The notes under the pieces are model-generated. The model ran no database searches. It was not told where the DNA came from and saw nothing but the letters and a program-made list of their open reading frames with translations. DNA of 64,000 bases from Pseudomonadota bacterium (GTDB taxonomy: Bacteria > Pseudomonadota > Gammaproteobacteria > Burkholderiales > Rhodocyclaceae), in assembly GCA_018240785.1 (NCBI GenBank), contig JAFEFC010000031.1, forward strand, positions 124,001-188,000, in the 5' to 3' direction. A program made the translations under genes and the position numbers. Below are positions 17,549 through 28,340 of the stretch, in pieces. Each line of letters opens with the position of its first letter. Position 1 is the stretch's first letter.

Positions 17549-17635
17549 GCGTCGGCTGCTCGAAAGCATCCCCGGAGCCGGCCGCGACGCAAGGCCAGTG
17601 CGAACCGGGGATTTCGCGTTCTTTGGAGCAGCATC

Positions 17636-18802
17636 TTGAGCAATACCTACCTCTTCACTTCAGAATCCGTTTCCGAAGGCCATCCCGACAAGGTCGCCGA
17701 CCAGGTCTCCGATGGCGTCCTGGACGCCATCCTCGCCGAAGACCCGAAGGCGCGCGTCGCCTGCGAGACGCTGGTGTCCACCGGCCTCGTCGTGATCTCG
17801 GGCGAGATCACCACCACCGCCCACCCCAACTACCGCGAAATCGCGCAGGAAGTCATCCGCCGCATCGGCTACGACAACTCCGACATCGGCTTCGACTACA
17901 AGAGCTGCGCGGTGCTGGCGGCGATCAACCGCCAGTCGCCCGACATCGCCCAGGGCGTGAATGCCGCCAACGACGACCCGCTCGACCAGGGCGCCGGCGA
18001 CCAGGGCCTGATGTTCGGCTACGCCACCAACGAGACCGCGGCTCTGATGCCGCTACCGATCTACTACGCGCACCGCGTGATGCAGCGCCAGGCCGAAGTG
18101 CGCAAGGACGGCCGGCTGCCGTGGCTGCGCCCGGACGCCAAGAGCCAGCTCACGGTGAAGTACGTCGACGGCAAGCCGGTGGCGATCGACACCGTGGTGG
18201 TATCCACCCAGCACGACCCGGACGTCACCCAGGAGCAGATCCGCGAGGCGGTGATCGAGCTCATCATCAAGCCAGTGCTGCCGCCCGAGCTGATGCGGGG
18301 CAACGTGCGCTATCTGGTGAACCCGACCGGCCGCTTCGTGGTCGGCGGACCGCACGGCGACTGCGGCCTGACCGGGCGCAAGATCATCGTCGACACCTAC
18401 GGCGGCGCGGCCCACCACGGCGGCGGCGCGTTCTCGGGCAAGGACCCGTCCAAGGTCGACCGCTCGGCCGCCTACGCCGGCCGCTACGTGGCGAAGAACA
18501 TCGTCGCTGCCGGCCTGGCCGATAAGTGCGAGGTGCAGGTGGCCTACGCGATCGGCGTGGCACGCCCGGTGAGCCTGATGGTGAATACCTTCGGCACCGG
18601 CAGGATCGCCGACGACAGGATCGTGGAGCTGATCGGCCGCCACTTCGACCTGCGCCCGAAAGCGATCATCCAGACGCTGGACCTGCTGCGCCCGATCTAC
18701 TCCAAGACCGCCGCCTACGGCCACTTCGGCCGCGACGAGCCGGAATTCACCTGGGAGCAGACCGACAAGGCGGCTGCGCTGCGCGCGGACGCGGGCCTGT
18801 AA
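17636..18802 (+). CDS. metK: S-adenosylmethionine synthetase
   Basis: A 388-residue MetK that makes SAM from methionine and ATP. Signature segments are [17 protein letters not shown] near the N terminus, the ATP loop [15 protein letters not shown] and the P-loop-like [20 protein letters not shown]. It uses a TTG start at 17636 preceded by GGAG at 17625-17628; the weak start codon and a ribosome site that can be sequestered fit tight control by the leader. Length is normal. Next on the same strand, after a repeat-rich spacer, is the ahcY operon. Confidence 0.96.
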   Translation: MSNTYLFTSESVSEGHPDKVADQVSDGVLDAILAEDPKARVACETLVSTGLVVISGEITTTAHPNYREIAQEVIRRIGYDNSDIGFDYKSCAVLAAINRQSPDIAQGVNAANDDPLDQGAGDQGLMFGYATNETAALMPLPIYYAHRVMQRQAEVRKDGRLPWLRPDAKSQLTVKYVDGKPVAIDTVVVSTQHDPDVTQEQIREAVIELIIKPVLPPELMRGNVRYLVNPTGRFVVGGPHGDCGLTGRKIIVDTYGGAAHHGGGAFSGKDPSKVDRSAAYAGRYVAKNIVAAGLADKCEVQVAYAIGVARPVSLMVNTFGTGRIADDRIVELIGRHFDLRPKAIIQTLDLLRPIYSKTAAYGHFGRDEPEFTWEQTDKAAALRADAGL

Positions 18803-18827
18803 GAGAAAGGAAAACGCAACAAGCCAA

Positions 18828-18923
18828 GCCGGCCGTGCTGGGCATTCCTGGAAAGGGCGAGGACTGTCTGAGCCCGCAGGGCGAGTTCCGCAGCCCTTGG
18901 AAGGAATGCCCAGCGCGGCCGGC
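18828..18923 (+). repeat. Palindromic repeat element with conserved core, copy A
   Basis: Two 22-base arms (18828-18849 and 18902-18923) are inverted repeats with a single mismatch and enclose a 52-base core. The core reads GGCGAGGACTGTCTGAG then GGCGAGTTCCGCAGCCC. A second element with a related core, in the opposite orientation and with entirely different arms, lies at 18971-19076. The region is not convincingly coding, although an open frame crosses both copies on the minus strand. Confidence 0.75.
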
Positions 18924-18970
18924 GGTTTGCACCCCAGACCTCAGAGCATCCGGGTCAATCGCCCGAATCC

Positions 18971-19076
18971 GGTCTGGCTGCAGGGGAAGCGCTCCGTCAG
19001 GCTGCGCAACTCGACCTCGCTTCGCTCGGGACTCGAACAGTGCTCGCCTGCTCCACGCATCCCCTGCAGCCAGACC
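18971..19076 (-). repeat. Palindromic repeat element with conserved core, copy B
   Basis: Arms at 18971-18991 and 19056-19076 (21 bases, one mismatch) enclose a 64-base core. Read on the minus strand, the core has GGCGAGCACTGTTCGAG followed by GTCGAGTTGCGCAGCC, matching copy A's core while the arms share no sequence with copy A. Conserved core with locus-specific arms suggests a structured mobile or RNA element and not simple duplication. Confidence 0.72.
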
Positions 19077-19143
19077 TGCCGCGTTGCGAACTCCGCCCCC
19101 TCTTCTCTTCTCAACGCACACATTAAACCCAAGAATCTGAAGC

Positions 19144-19149
19144 TATAAT
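19144..19149 (+). promoter_or_regulatory. -10 box of the ahcY operon promoter
   Basis: A perfect TATAAT lies 9 bases before the first base of the SAH aptamer, so transcription would begin almost exactly at the aptamer. No convincing -35 was found about 17 bases upstream (ACATTA-like sequence). The correct placement relative to the riboswitch supports the call. Confidence 0.6.
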
Positions 19150-19158
19150 TCGACTTTT

Positions 19159-19261
19159 CCGAGGAGCGCTGCAAGGCGCCGGCTGCATCCCCTGCAGCGG
19201 CCCCCAGGCTCGGAACCCGTCACCAGCAGCAATCTGACGGGGCTGTTCAACGGCGCTCACC
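19159..19261 (+). promoter_or_regulatory. S-adenosylhomocysteine (SAH) riboswitch
   Basis: The element carries the hallmark strings of the SAH riboswitch: CCGAGGAGCGCTGCAA at the 5' end (19159-19174), CCAGGCTCGG in the middle (19204-19213) and ACGGCGCTCACC at the 3' end. P1 pairs CCGAG (19159-19163) with CTCGG (19209-19213), and the pseudoknot pairs GAGCGC (19164-19169) with GCGCTC (19253-19258). It is followed by ahcY, its classic target in betaproteobacteria. SAH binding normally turns expression on. No U-tract terminator lies between it and ahcY, so control is probably translational through the 90-base region 19262-19351. Confidence 0.93.
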
Positions 19262-19351
19262 TGGTACTACCTCTCAACCCTGCCGGGTTCGGGATGTCGG
19301 GTGAGCATGCTGCCGTACCCCCTCCCTCCCGGCCATAGCACGGAGCTTCAC

Positions 19352-20761
<1,410 letters not shown>

Positions 20762-20776
20762 GCGGCACCGACCAGC

Positions 20777-20882
20777 GATCGCGGTCAGGCCCGCTCCTAC
20801 AGGCCGATGCCAGCACGCTGTACCGTAGGAGCGGGCCTGGCCGCGACCTTGCACCCTCGATCGCGGTCGAGCCCGCTCCTAC
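20777..20882. repeat. Cluster of three REP-like units between ahcY and tlyA
   Basis: Three copies of the family also found at 1586-1655 and 10879-10928: units at 20777-20800, 20825-20847 (inverted) and 20859-20882 (same orientation as the first). The shared sequence is about GTAGGAGCGGGCYTGRCCGCGA. The alternating orientation lets the middle unit pair with either neighbour, giving two mutually exclusive hairpins in the ahcY-tlyA message. Confidence 0.85.
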
Positions 20883-20911
20883 ACGAACCCCTCGCGCCTG
20901 ACGCCACGCTC

Positions 20912-21769
20912 ATGAGCATGAATTCCTTCCACGCCCGCCAGGGACGGCCGCGCCATGGCGTCGAGGCGAAGAAGCCGGTCGACCGCCACGGCCTGCTGCG
21001 CGTCGACCAGTTGCTGGTGGCGCAGGGCCTGGCGGCCTCGCGCACCGCGGCGCGCGCGCTGCTCGATGCCGGGCGCGTCAGCCACGAGGGCGAGCCGGTC
21101 ACCAAGGCGGCGCTGGAGATGCCGCCCGACGCCCGGCTGGAGGTGACGCCGGACGACAGCGACCGCTTCGTGTCGCGCGGCGCGCTGAAGCTCGAAGGGG
21201 CGCTCAAGCGCAGCCTGCTCGACATCCATGGCATCACCTGCCTCGACATCGGCCAATCCACCGGCGGCTTCACCGACTGCCTGTTGCAGGCGGGCGCGGC
21301 GAAGGTGGTGGGCGTCGAGGTCGGCCACGACCAACTGCACCCGCGCCTGCGCCACGAGCGGCGCTGCGTCACCCTGGAAGGGCTCAACGCGCGGCAACTG
21401 ACACCTGCCGACCTGGGGGGGCATTTTCCGCCGCATGGCTTCGACCTCCTCGTCTGCGATGCCAGCTTCATCTCGCTGGCGCTGCTGATGCCGCAGTGGC
21501 CGCCGTTGCTGTCACCGGGCGGCCACGTGCTGGCGCTGGTGAAGCCGCAGTTCGAGGTCGGCCCGCAGAACCTGGGCAAGGGCGGCATCGTGCGCGACGC
21601 CAGCCTCTACGCCGAAGTCGAGGCGCGCCTGCGCGCCGCGGCGCGCGCGGCCGGCCTGCGCATCCTGGACTGGTTCGACTCGCCCATCACCGGCGGCGAC
21701 GGCAACCGCGAATTCTTCCTTCACGCCATCCGGACACCGGCTGGCGACACGAACCTGAATACACCATGA
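20912..21769 (+). CDS. tlyA: TlyA-family rRNA methyltransferase / hemolysin-like protein
   Basis: A 285-residue protein with an N-terminal S4 RNA-binding domain (RVDQLLVAQGLAASRTAARA) and a FtsJ-like SAM methyltransferase domain (CLDIGQSTGGFTDCLLQAGA; catalytic-region DLLVCDASFISL; LVKPQFEVGPQNLGKGG). Family members make 2'-O-methylcytidine in 16S and 23S rRNA; the hemolysin label is historical. It begins at the ATG of 20912 or 20918, and its stop overlaps the metF start (ATGA). Like MetF it belongs to the SAH-riboswitch operon, and as a SAM user it produces SAH itself. Confidence 0.9.
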   Translation: MSMNSFHARQGRPRHGVEAKKPVDRHGLLRVDQLLVAQGLAASRTAARALLDAGRVSHEGEPVTKAALEMPPDARLEVTPDDSDRFVSRGALKLEGALKRSLLDIHGITCLDIGQSTGGFTDCLLQAGAAKVVGVEVGHDQLHPRLRHERRCVTLEGLNARQLTPADLGGHFPPHGFDLLVCDASFISLALLMPQWPPLLSPGGHVLALVKPQFEVGPQNLGKGGIVRDASLYAEVEARLRAAARAAGLRILDWFDSPITGGDGNREFFLHAIRTPAGDTNLNTP

Positions 21770-22599
21770 GCACTGAAATCTCGATCGAGTTCTTTCCGCC
21801 GCAGACCACCGAAGGCGCAGAGAAACTGCACGCGACCTGCGCGCGGCTGGCGGCATTGAAGCCGGCCTTCTTCTCCGTGACCTACGGTGCCGGCGGCTCC
21901 ACCCGCGAGCGCACCTTCGCCGCGGTGAGGGACATCGCCGCCGCCGGGCTGGAGGCCGCGCCGCACCTGTCGTGCATCGGCTCCACCCGCGACAGCATCC
22001 GCGAGATCCTGCACCAGTACGCCGCGACCGGCGTCCACCGCATCGTCGCGCTGCGCGGCGACCTGCCTTCCGGTGCGGGCGCGGCAGGCGAGTTCCGCTA
22101 CGCCAGCGAGCTGGTGGAATTCATCCGCCAGGAGACGGGCGACCGCTTCCACATCGAGGTGGCCGCCTATCCCGAATGGCATCCCCAGGCGAGAAGCCCG
22201 AAGGACGACCTGCTCGCCTTCAAGCGCAAGGCCGAGGCCGGCGCCAATTCAGCGATCACCCAGTACTTCTACAACATCGACGCCTACCTGAACTTCGTCG
22301 ACGCGGTGCGCAAGCTGGGCGTCACCCTCCCCATCGTGCCCGGCATCATGCCCATCGGCAGCTTCAGCAAGCTGGCGCGCTTCTCTGACGCCTGCGGCGC
22401 CGAGATTCCGCGCTGGATGCGCAAGACTTTCGAGAGCTACGGCGACGACACCGACTCGATCCGCGCCTTCGGCCTCGACGTGGTGACCCGCCTGTGCGAG
22501 AGGCTGATTGCCGAAGGCGCGCCCGGCCTGCACTTCTACAGCATGAACATGGCCGGGCCGACGACCGAGATCTGCCGGCGCCTGGGCCTGGGCGGCTGA
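21766..22599 (+). CDS. metF: 5,10-Methylenetetrahydrofolate reductase
   Basis: A 277-residue flavoprotein that supplies 5-methyltetrahydrofolate for methionine synthase. Typical segments: ISIEFFPPQTTEGAEKL, FFSVTYGAGGSTRERT, ALRGDLPSG and QYFYNIDAYLNFVDAVRKLG. It overlaps tlyA by 4 bases. Placing metF in the SAH-controlled operon joins SAH clearance to remethylation of the released homocysteine. No metH/metE lies in the window. Confidence 0.95.
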   Translation: MSTEISIEFFPPQTTEGAEKLHATCARLAALKPAFFSVTYGAGGSTRERTFAAVRDIAAAGLEAAPHLSCIGSTRDSIREILHQYAATGVHRIVALRGDLPSGAGAAGEFRYASELVEFIRQETGDRFHIEVAAYPEWHPQARSPKDDLLAFKRKAEAGANSAITQYFYNIDAYLNFVDAVRKLGVTLPIVPGIMPIGSFSKLARFSDACGAEIPRWMRKTFESYGDDTDSIRAFGLDVVTRLCERLIAEGAPGLHFYSMNMAGPTTEICRRLGLGG

Positions 22600-22757
22600 G
22601 GGCGAACGCCACTCCTGACGGCCGACGGCGGGAGCGGTCGCGCCGGGTGAGCAGAGCACTCAAGAAGGCGGGCGCGATGCCGTAACACATCGTAGCCCAA
22701 CAACATCATGCCCGGCCGCCGGTCGCATCGGCACGGACGGCATCGCGCCACCGCCTC

Positions 22758-24794
22758 ATGAATCCGGATACCCGTACGCCGGGCTGCGCCGTCCCCAGCC
22801 GCCCGCACCGCCAGACGCCACCGCAAGCTGCGGCAGCCCGACACGCGACCTGGCTGGTGGCGCTCGCGCTGCTGCACACGCCCGTGCCGTCGAACGCCGC
22901 CGAGCTGACCGAGCTCAGCCTCGAGCAACTGATGGCGGTCACCGTCGTCGGCGCGTCGAAGTACGAGCAGAAACAGAGCGAGGTCGCTGCCGCAGTCACG
23001 GTCATCACCCGGGACGAGATCCGTGCGTTCGGCTGACGCACGATCGACGAGGCACTGGCGAGCCTGCCCGGCACGCATCACACCTACGACCGCCAGTATG
23101 CCTACCTCGGCGTTCGCGGTTTCGCCCTGCCCGGCGACTACGTGACCCGCGTGCTGTTCACGCTGAACGGCAATCGGCTGAACGACAACGTCTATGACGG
23201 GGCGCCCTATGGCAACACGCTGCCGATCGACCTGAGCCTGGTCGAGCGCATCGAGTTCATCCCCGGCCCGGGCGGCGCCGTCTATGGCCAGAACGCCATG
23301 TTCGGCGTGGTCAACATCGTCACCCGCAGCGGCGCCACCGTCGACGGCGGCGAGCTGTCCGGATACTGGCAATGGCCACAGGCTGGCCGCAAGGCGCGCG
23401 CCACCTGGGGCAAGCGGCTGGAAAACGACATCGACGTGCTGGTGTCGGCCTCGGTCTTCCGTTCGCGCGGCGAAGATCTCTTTTTCGACTTCGGCGACGC
23501 CGACGTCCGCGGTCGCGCGCGCAACATGGATGGCGAAAGCAAGAAGGACTTCTACATCCGCGTCGCACGCGGCCCGTGGACCTTCGACCTCGCCGACGGC
23601 GATCGCCGCAAGGACGACCCCACTGCCGTCTATCAATCCGACCCGCTGGCGCGCGGCCAGTACCAGCAGGACCACCTCACCAACGCGCAACTGCAGTACG
23701 AGGACACGCTGAGCGACACCCTGTCGCTCACCGCGCGGGTCTTCGCCGGCCGCTACCGCTACGACAGCAAGCTCCAGTTCGACGGCGCGGCCTACGCCTA
23801 CCCGGTTGCCGGCGACTGGCACGGCGCCGAACTGCGGCTGGTGTCGAGCGCACTCGATGCCCACAAGCTGATGCTCGGGCTGGAATACCAGCGCAATGTG
23901 CGCATGGACCAGCATATCAACGCCGTGGCCGATCCGGCCAGCGACGTCGCCATCCGCCGCGACGGCTGGCGCGCTGGCCTTTACATTCAGGACGAGTGGC
24001 GGCTGGGCGACACGTTGACCAGCACGCTGGGCCTGCGCATCGATCGCAACGACATCACCGGCACCAAGCTCAGCCCGCGCGCCGGGCTGATCTGGCAGCC
24101 GAGCGCGGGCACCACGCTGAAGGCGCTCTATGGCCGCGCGCACCGCGCGCCCAATTCGTGGGAACGCGACTATGCGGAAGCGGACGTGCAGGCCGCCAAC
24201 CCGGCGCTGCGCGGCGAATCCATCGACACGCTCGAGCTGGTCGCCGATCAGCAGGTAACACGCGACTTCCAGGTGCGGGCCTCGGTATACCGCTGGGCAC
24301 TGGACGATCTGATCGGCCTCGGCACCGACCCGGCAAGCGGGCTGCCGCAGTACCAGCAGATGGGCAAGGTCGCCGCCAAGGGCATCGAGCTGTCGGCTCT
24401 GCACAACTGGAGCCAGGGCGCGCGCCTGCGCGGGAGCCTCGCCGTGCAGTCGGCCACGATGGCGGACGGCCGCACCGCCGAGAACTCGCCGCACGTACTG
24501 GGCAAGCTGCTGTTCTCCAGCCCGATTCCCACCACGGAGATGCGCCTGGGTTACACGCTGCACTACGACGGCGAACGCCGCAACTATGCCGGCGACACGG
24601 TCGCGTCGTACTGGCCCTCCGACCTGCACCTGATCGCCGACCGCTGGGCGCGCGGGCTGGAAGTCTCGTTCAGCGTGCTGAACCTGTTCGACCGCCGCTA
24701 CGAGCATCCGAGCGGCGGCCCCGGGCTGAACTGGCAGCCGGTCTTCGAGCAGGACGGCCGCAGCCTGCGGCTCGCCCTCGACTACCGCTTCTGA
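22758..24794 (+). pseudogene. TonB-dependent outer-membrane receptor interrupted by one in-frame TGA
   Basis: The frame from the ATG at 22758 runs through a signal region (WLVALALLHTPVPSNAAEL) and the start of a plug domain (SEVAAAVTVITRDEIRAFG), hits TGA at 23034-23036, then continues in the same frame (RTIDEALASLPG, YLGVRGFALPGDY) to a normal beta-barrel ending in LRLALDYRF at 24794. Read through, it would be 678 residues, a full receptor. Relatives usually have an aromatic residue (GYRT/GWRT) at the stop, so TGG to TGA is the simplest event. No frameshift or second stop is present, so the break is recent, a sequencing error or read through. It is followed 4 bases later by a yfiR-like gene. 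Confidence 0.85.
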
Positions 24795-24798
24795 GCCC

Positions 24799-25362
24799 AT
24801 GCCGGAAAGCGCTCGCACACGGCTCGCAACCGGGCGCCCCGGACGGGCACGCCTGATCTGCGGCCTGCTTGCCGCCGCCTGCCTGGCAGCGGTGCGGCCG
24901 GCAGGGGCCGACAGCGTGAGCGAGTACCGGTTGAAGGCCGCCTATCTGTTCAACTTCGCCACCTTCACCGAATGGCCCGACTCGATCGGCAACACGCTGG
25001 CCGTCTGCATCTACGGCGACGACCCCTTCGGTGCCGACATCGATGCGCTCAGCCGCCAGTCAGTCGGCAATCGCCGCATCGCGGTGCGCCGCACGGTGAG
25101 TGCCGACAACCTCGCAGGCTGCCACCTGGTGTTCGTCACCCGGCCGATGATCGGCAACCTGACGCGCGTGTTCGACCGCCTGGGCGCCACGCCGACGCTG
25201 GTCGTGGCCGACAGTCCGGGCGCGCTGCAGCAAGGCGCGATGCTGAACATGGAAACGGCGGACGGCAAGGTGAGCTTCTCCGCCAACCTGGCCGCAGCCC
25301 GACGGCAGAACCTGAACCTGAGCGCAAAGCTGCTGCGACTCGCCACCGAGGTCATCCAATGA
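24799..25362 (+). CDS. YfiR-like (DUF4154) periplasmic protein
   Basis: A 187-residue DUF4154/YfiR family protein. After an N-terminal membrane or signal segment ([22 protein letters not shown]) it shows the family pattern [36 protein letters not shown] and [24 protein letters not shown]. In Pseudomonas, YfiR is a periplasmic repressor of the CHASE8-bearing diguanylate cyclase YfiN. Here the partner is probably the CHASE8-like histidine kinase that starts 4 bases before this gene's end (ATGA overlap). It sits between a TonB receptor and that kinase, so it could relay outer-membrane status inward; this is inference. Confidence 0.85.
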   Translation: MPESARTRLATGRPGRARLICGLLAAACLAAVRPAGADSVSEYRLKAAYLFNFATFTEWPDSIGNTLAVCIYGDDPFGADIDALSRQSVGNRRIAVRRTVSADNLAGCHLVFVTRPMIGNLTRVFDRLGATPTLVVADSPGALQQGAMLNMETADGKVSFSANLAAARRQNLNLSAKLLRLATEVIQ

Positions 25363-28193
25363 AGCGTTCCGCTGCTGACCACAATGCGGCCCCCACGCCC
25401 GGCATCCGGCTCGCCGAGCAGGTCTGGCGTGCCAACCATCTGGCGCTCGGGGTCACGCTCGCCATCGTCGCCGTCATCGTGCTGGCGGGAAACTTCGTCG
25501 TCAGCGCCCTCACGCTCGAGTCCGACACCCGCACGATGGCCCGCGTGCTCGCCGACAACGCGTCGGCCAGCCTGCTGTTCGGCGATCCGAAGTCGGCCAC
25601 CGACGTGCTCGACACGCTGCGCAATTCGCCCAGCGTCACCCAGGCTGCGATCTACGACACCGCGCTGAAAGTGTTCGCCCGTTACGAGAACGCCACCGGC
25701 ACACCGCTTTCACCTCCCACCGGACTCGCCGAAGAGGCGCAATTCGATTTCTCCCGGCTGCGCCTGACCCAACCCATCGTCGGCGGCCAGAAGATGCTCG
25801 GCGCCATCCGCCTCGACGTCGAACTCGGGCCGCTCTACCTGCAACTCACGACCTACGCTGCGATCATGGTGCTGGCGGCGCTGCTGGCGCTGACCGCGGC
25901 CACCGCGCTGGTGCGGCGCCTGCACGGCGTGGTGCTGCGCCCGCTCGCCGCGCTGACCTCGCTCACCACGCGGGTGGCGCGCGAAGACGATTACGCGGCC
26001 CGGGCCGAGACCAGCGGCATCGTAGAGCTCGACTCGCTGGCCGAGGGCTTCAACCGCATGCTGGCGCAGATCGCAGAGCGCGACGGGCGCCTGGCGGCGC
26101 ACCGCGACCAGTTGGAAGAGGAAGTGGCGGTGCGCACGCGCGAGCTGCTGCGCGCAAAGGAGGCGGCCGAAGCCGCCAGCCAGGCCAAGAGCGACTTCCT
26201 CGCCACCATGAGCCACGAGATCCGCACGCCGATGAACGGCGTGCTCGGCATGACCGAGCTGCTGCTCGACACTTCGCTCAATGCCGAGCAGCGCCACTTC
26301 GCCGAAGCGGTGCAGAATTCGGGGCGCCACCTGCTAGGCATCATCAACGACATTCTCGATTTCTCGAAGATCGTATCCGGCCACCTGGAACTGGAAGACG
26401 TCGAGTTCGAGCCGGGCGAACTGATCGAGAACGCGCTCGCCATGTTCGCCCAGCCGGCGGAAAAGAAAGGCCTCGAACTGGTGGCCGACATTCCGCCGGA
26501 CGCGCGCCGCAGCCTGCGTGGGGACCCCTTCCGCATCCGCCAGGTGGTGGCCAACCTGATCAGCAACGCAGTCAAGTTCACCGAGCAGGGCGAGGTCGTG
26601 GCGCGGGTGCGCCTGGCCACCGAGGCGGGCGAGCGCTGCCGCCTGCGCGTCAGTGTCGAGGACACCGGCATCGGTATCCCGCTCGAGGCGCAGCGCAAGA
26701 TCTTCGAGCACTTCGCCCAGCTCGACGGCTCGACCACCCGCCAGTACGGCGGCACCGGCCTCGGCCTGGCGATCTGCCGCCGGCTGGTGGAGCTGATGGG
26801 CGGCCGCGTCGGCGTCAGCAGCACGCCGGGCGAGGGCGCGCAGTTCTGGATCGAGATCCCGCTCGAGGCCGGCACCACCGCCGTCGGCGCGCTGTGCTGC
26901 GACATCGGCCTGGCCAGCGTGCACGTGCTGGTGGTCGACGACAACCCGACCAACCGCGAGATCCTCCAGCGCCAGCTCGAAGGCTGGCACATGCACGTGG
27001 AGTGCGCGGCGAGCGGCGCGGAGGCCCTCGAGCGGATGCGGCATGCGCACCGCCGGGGCCAACCCTTCGCGCTCGCGGTGCTGGACATGCACATGCCGCA
27101 GATGGATGGCCTGCAACTGGCCAATGCGATCCAGGCCGTGCCCGAACTGGCGACGACCGGCCTCATCGTGCTGACCTCGAGCTACTCCAGCGCCAGCGTG
27201 CGCGAGCGCGAACGCGCCGGCATCCTGCGCTGTGTGCACAAGCCGATCCGTCAGGCCGAGCTGCATCAGGTGGTGTGCAGCGCATTGCGCAGCCCACGCA
27301 GGCCGCAGGCGGCCACCGCGATCAGCCCCTCGAGCAGCCCCGCGGACACGACCGTCCTTGCCGGCCGAGTCCTGCTGGCCGAGGACAATCCGACCAACCA
27401 GCAGGTGGCGCAGGCCATGCTCGCCAAGCTCGGTGTCGCGGTCGACGTGGCCGGCGACGGCCGCGAGGCGCTGCGCCTGGCGACGTCGCAAGACTTCGAC
27501 GTGATCCTGATGGACTGCCACATGCCGCTGATGGACGGCTACGAGGCCACCGCGGCGATCCGCAAGCAGCAGGGTCAGGCGCGCCACGTACCCATCGTCG
27601 CGCTCACGGCCGACGTCATGGAAGGCAACCGCAGCCGCTGCCTCGAGGCGGGCATGGACGACTTCCTGTCCAAGCCCTACGACCTCGCCCAATTGCGCGA
27701 GACGCTGCAGCGTCACATGGTGGTGCACCACCCCGCCCGGCAGGACGAGGCCGCCACGGCCCGGGTCGCGCCCGACGCCGTGCCCGAGGTCGTGCCCGCC
27801 ACGCCGATGGCGACCTGCGGGCCGGCCGATGCAATGCCGGCCGCGATCGATCGCAACTTCTTCACCCAGTTCCGCGAACTCGATCCGACGGGTGGGCTGG
27901 GCCTGGTTGCGCGCATCATGCGCGTGTATGCCGATACCAGCGGCGAGGCTGTGGACCGGCTGCGGACGGCGACGCAGGGCGGCGATGCCGAAGCCATCCG
28001 CCAGGCCGCGCACAGCCTGAAATCGAGTTCGGCCAATGTCGGCGCGACGCTGCTGGCGGCGCGGCTCAAGGACGTCGAGCTCTCGGGCAAGGAAGGGCGC
28101 GTGCAGGACGCGCGCGATGCGATCGACGATGTCGGCGACGAGTACCGCCGTGTGATCGACGAGATCGGTTCACTGCTCGCGGAAATGGGATGA
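25359..28193 (+). CDS. Hybrid histidine kinase with CHASE8-like sensor, HAMP, two receivers and HPt
   Basis: A 944-residue inner-membrane kinase. Transmembrane helices near 28-52 and 165-190 flank a periplasmic CHASE8-like region ([20 protein letters not shown]). Then follow HAMP, a coiled segment, HisKA with phospho-acceptor His286 ([15 protein letters not shown]), HATPase with DTGIGIP and [12 protein letters not shown]1 with Asp576 ([11 protein letters not shown]), REC2 with Asp719 ([11 protein letters not shown]) and a C-terminal HPt with His885 ([13 protein letters not shown]). It is thus a complete BarA/RcsC-like phosphorelay in one chain, ending in an HPt that could pass phosphate to an external receiver, plausibly the HDOD-REC-GGDEF protein downstream. 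It overlaps the yfiR-like gene. Confidence 0.92.
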   Translation: MKRSAADHNAAPTPGIRLAEQVWRANHLALGVTLAIVAVIVLAGNFVVSALTLESDTRTMARVLADNASASLLFGDPKSATDVLDTLRNSPSVTQAAIYDTALKVFARYENATGTPLSPPTGLAEEAQFDFSRLRLTQPIVGGQKMLGAIRLDVELGPLYLQLTTYAAIMVLAALLALTAATALVRRLHGVVLRPLAALTSLTTRVAREDDYAARAETSGIVELDSLAEGFNRMLAQIAERDGRLAAHRDQLEEEVAVRTRELLRAKEAAEAASQAKSDFLATMSHEIRTPMNGVLGMTELLLDTSLNAEQRHFAEAVQNSGRHLLGIINDILDFSKIVSGHLELEDVEFEPGELIENALAMFAQPAEKKGLELVADIPPDARRSLRGDPFRIRQVVANLISNAVKFTEQGEVVARVRLATEAGERCRLRVSVEDTGIGIPLEAQRKIFEHFAQLDGSTTRQYGGTGLGLAICRRLVELMGGRVGVSSTPGEGAQFWIEIPLEAGTTAVGALCCDIGLASVHVLVVDDNPTNREILQRQLEGWHMHVECAASGAEALERMRHAHRRGQPFALAVLDMHMPQMDGLQLANAIQAVPELATTGLIVLTSSYSSASVRERERAGILRCVHKPIRQAELHQVVCSALRSPRRPQAATAISPSSSPADTTVLAGRVLLAEDNPTNQQVAQAMLAKLGVAVDVAGDGREALRLATSQDFDVILMDCHMPLMDGYEATAAIRKQQGQARHVPIVALTADVMEGNRSRCLEAGMDDFLSKPYDLAQLRETLQRHMVVHHPARQDEAATARVAPDAVPEVVPATPMATCGPADAMPAAIDRNFFTQFRELDPTGGLGLVARIMRVYADTSGEAVDRLRTATQGGDAEAIRQAAHSLKSSSANVGATLLAARLKDVELSGKEGRVQDARDAIDDVGDEYRRVIDEIGSLLAEMG

Positions 28194-28340
28194 ACTCCGC
28201 CTTGCGGGGCACGCGCCGGGCTCGCGAACGGGCGAAAGTTGCATGGCAGCGTAATGGTGCACGCACATTCCCGGCATTATTGAGTAAGCTTTGACGATGA
28301 TTACGCGCTGCCGTGGCTGGAAGGCAATTGCGCTGTTGGC

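Noticed and set aside
18747-19121. A 124-codon minus-strand frame across the repeat elements after metK
   Set aside because: Its length comes from the two palindromic elements; the translation only mirrors the repeats and no ribosome site or homologous domain was seen.
22536-24818. A 760-codon open frame on the minus strand across the TonB receptor
   Set aside because: Its translation has no motif and spans metF and the receptor in antisense; receptor homology on the plus strand is unambiguous despite the TGA.
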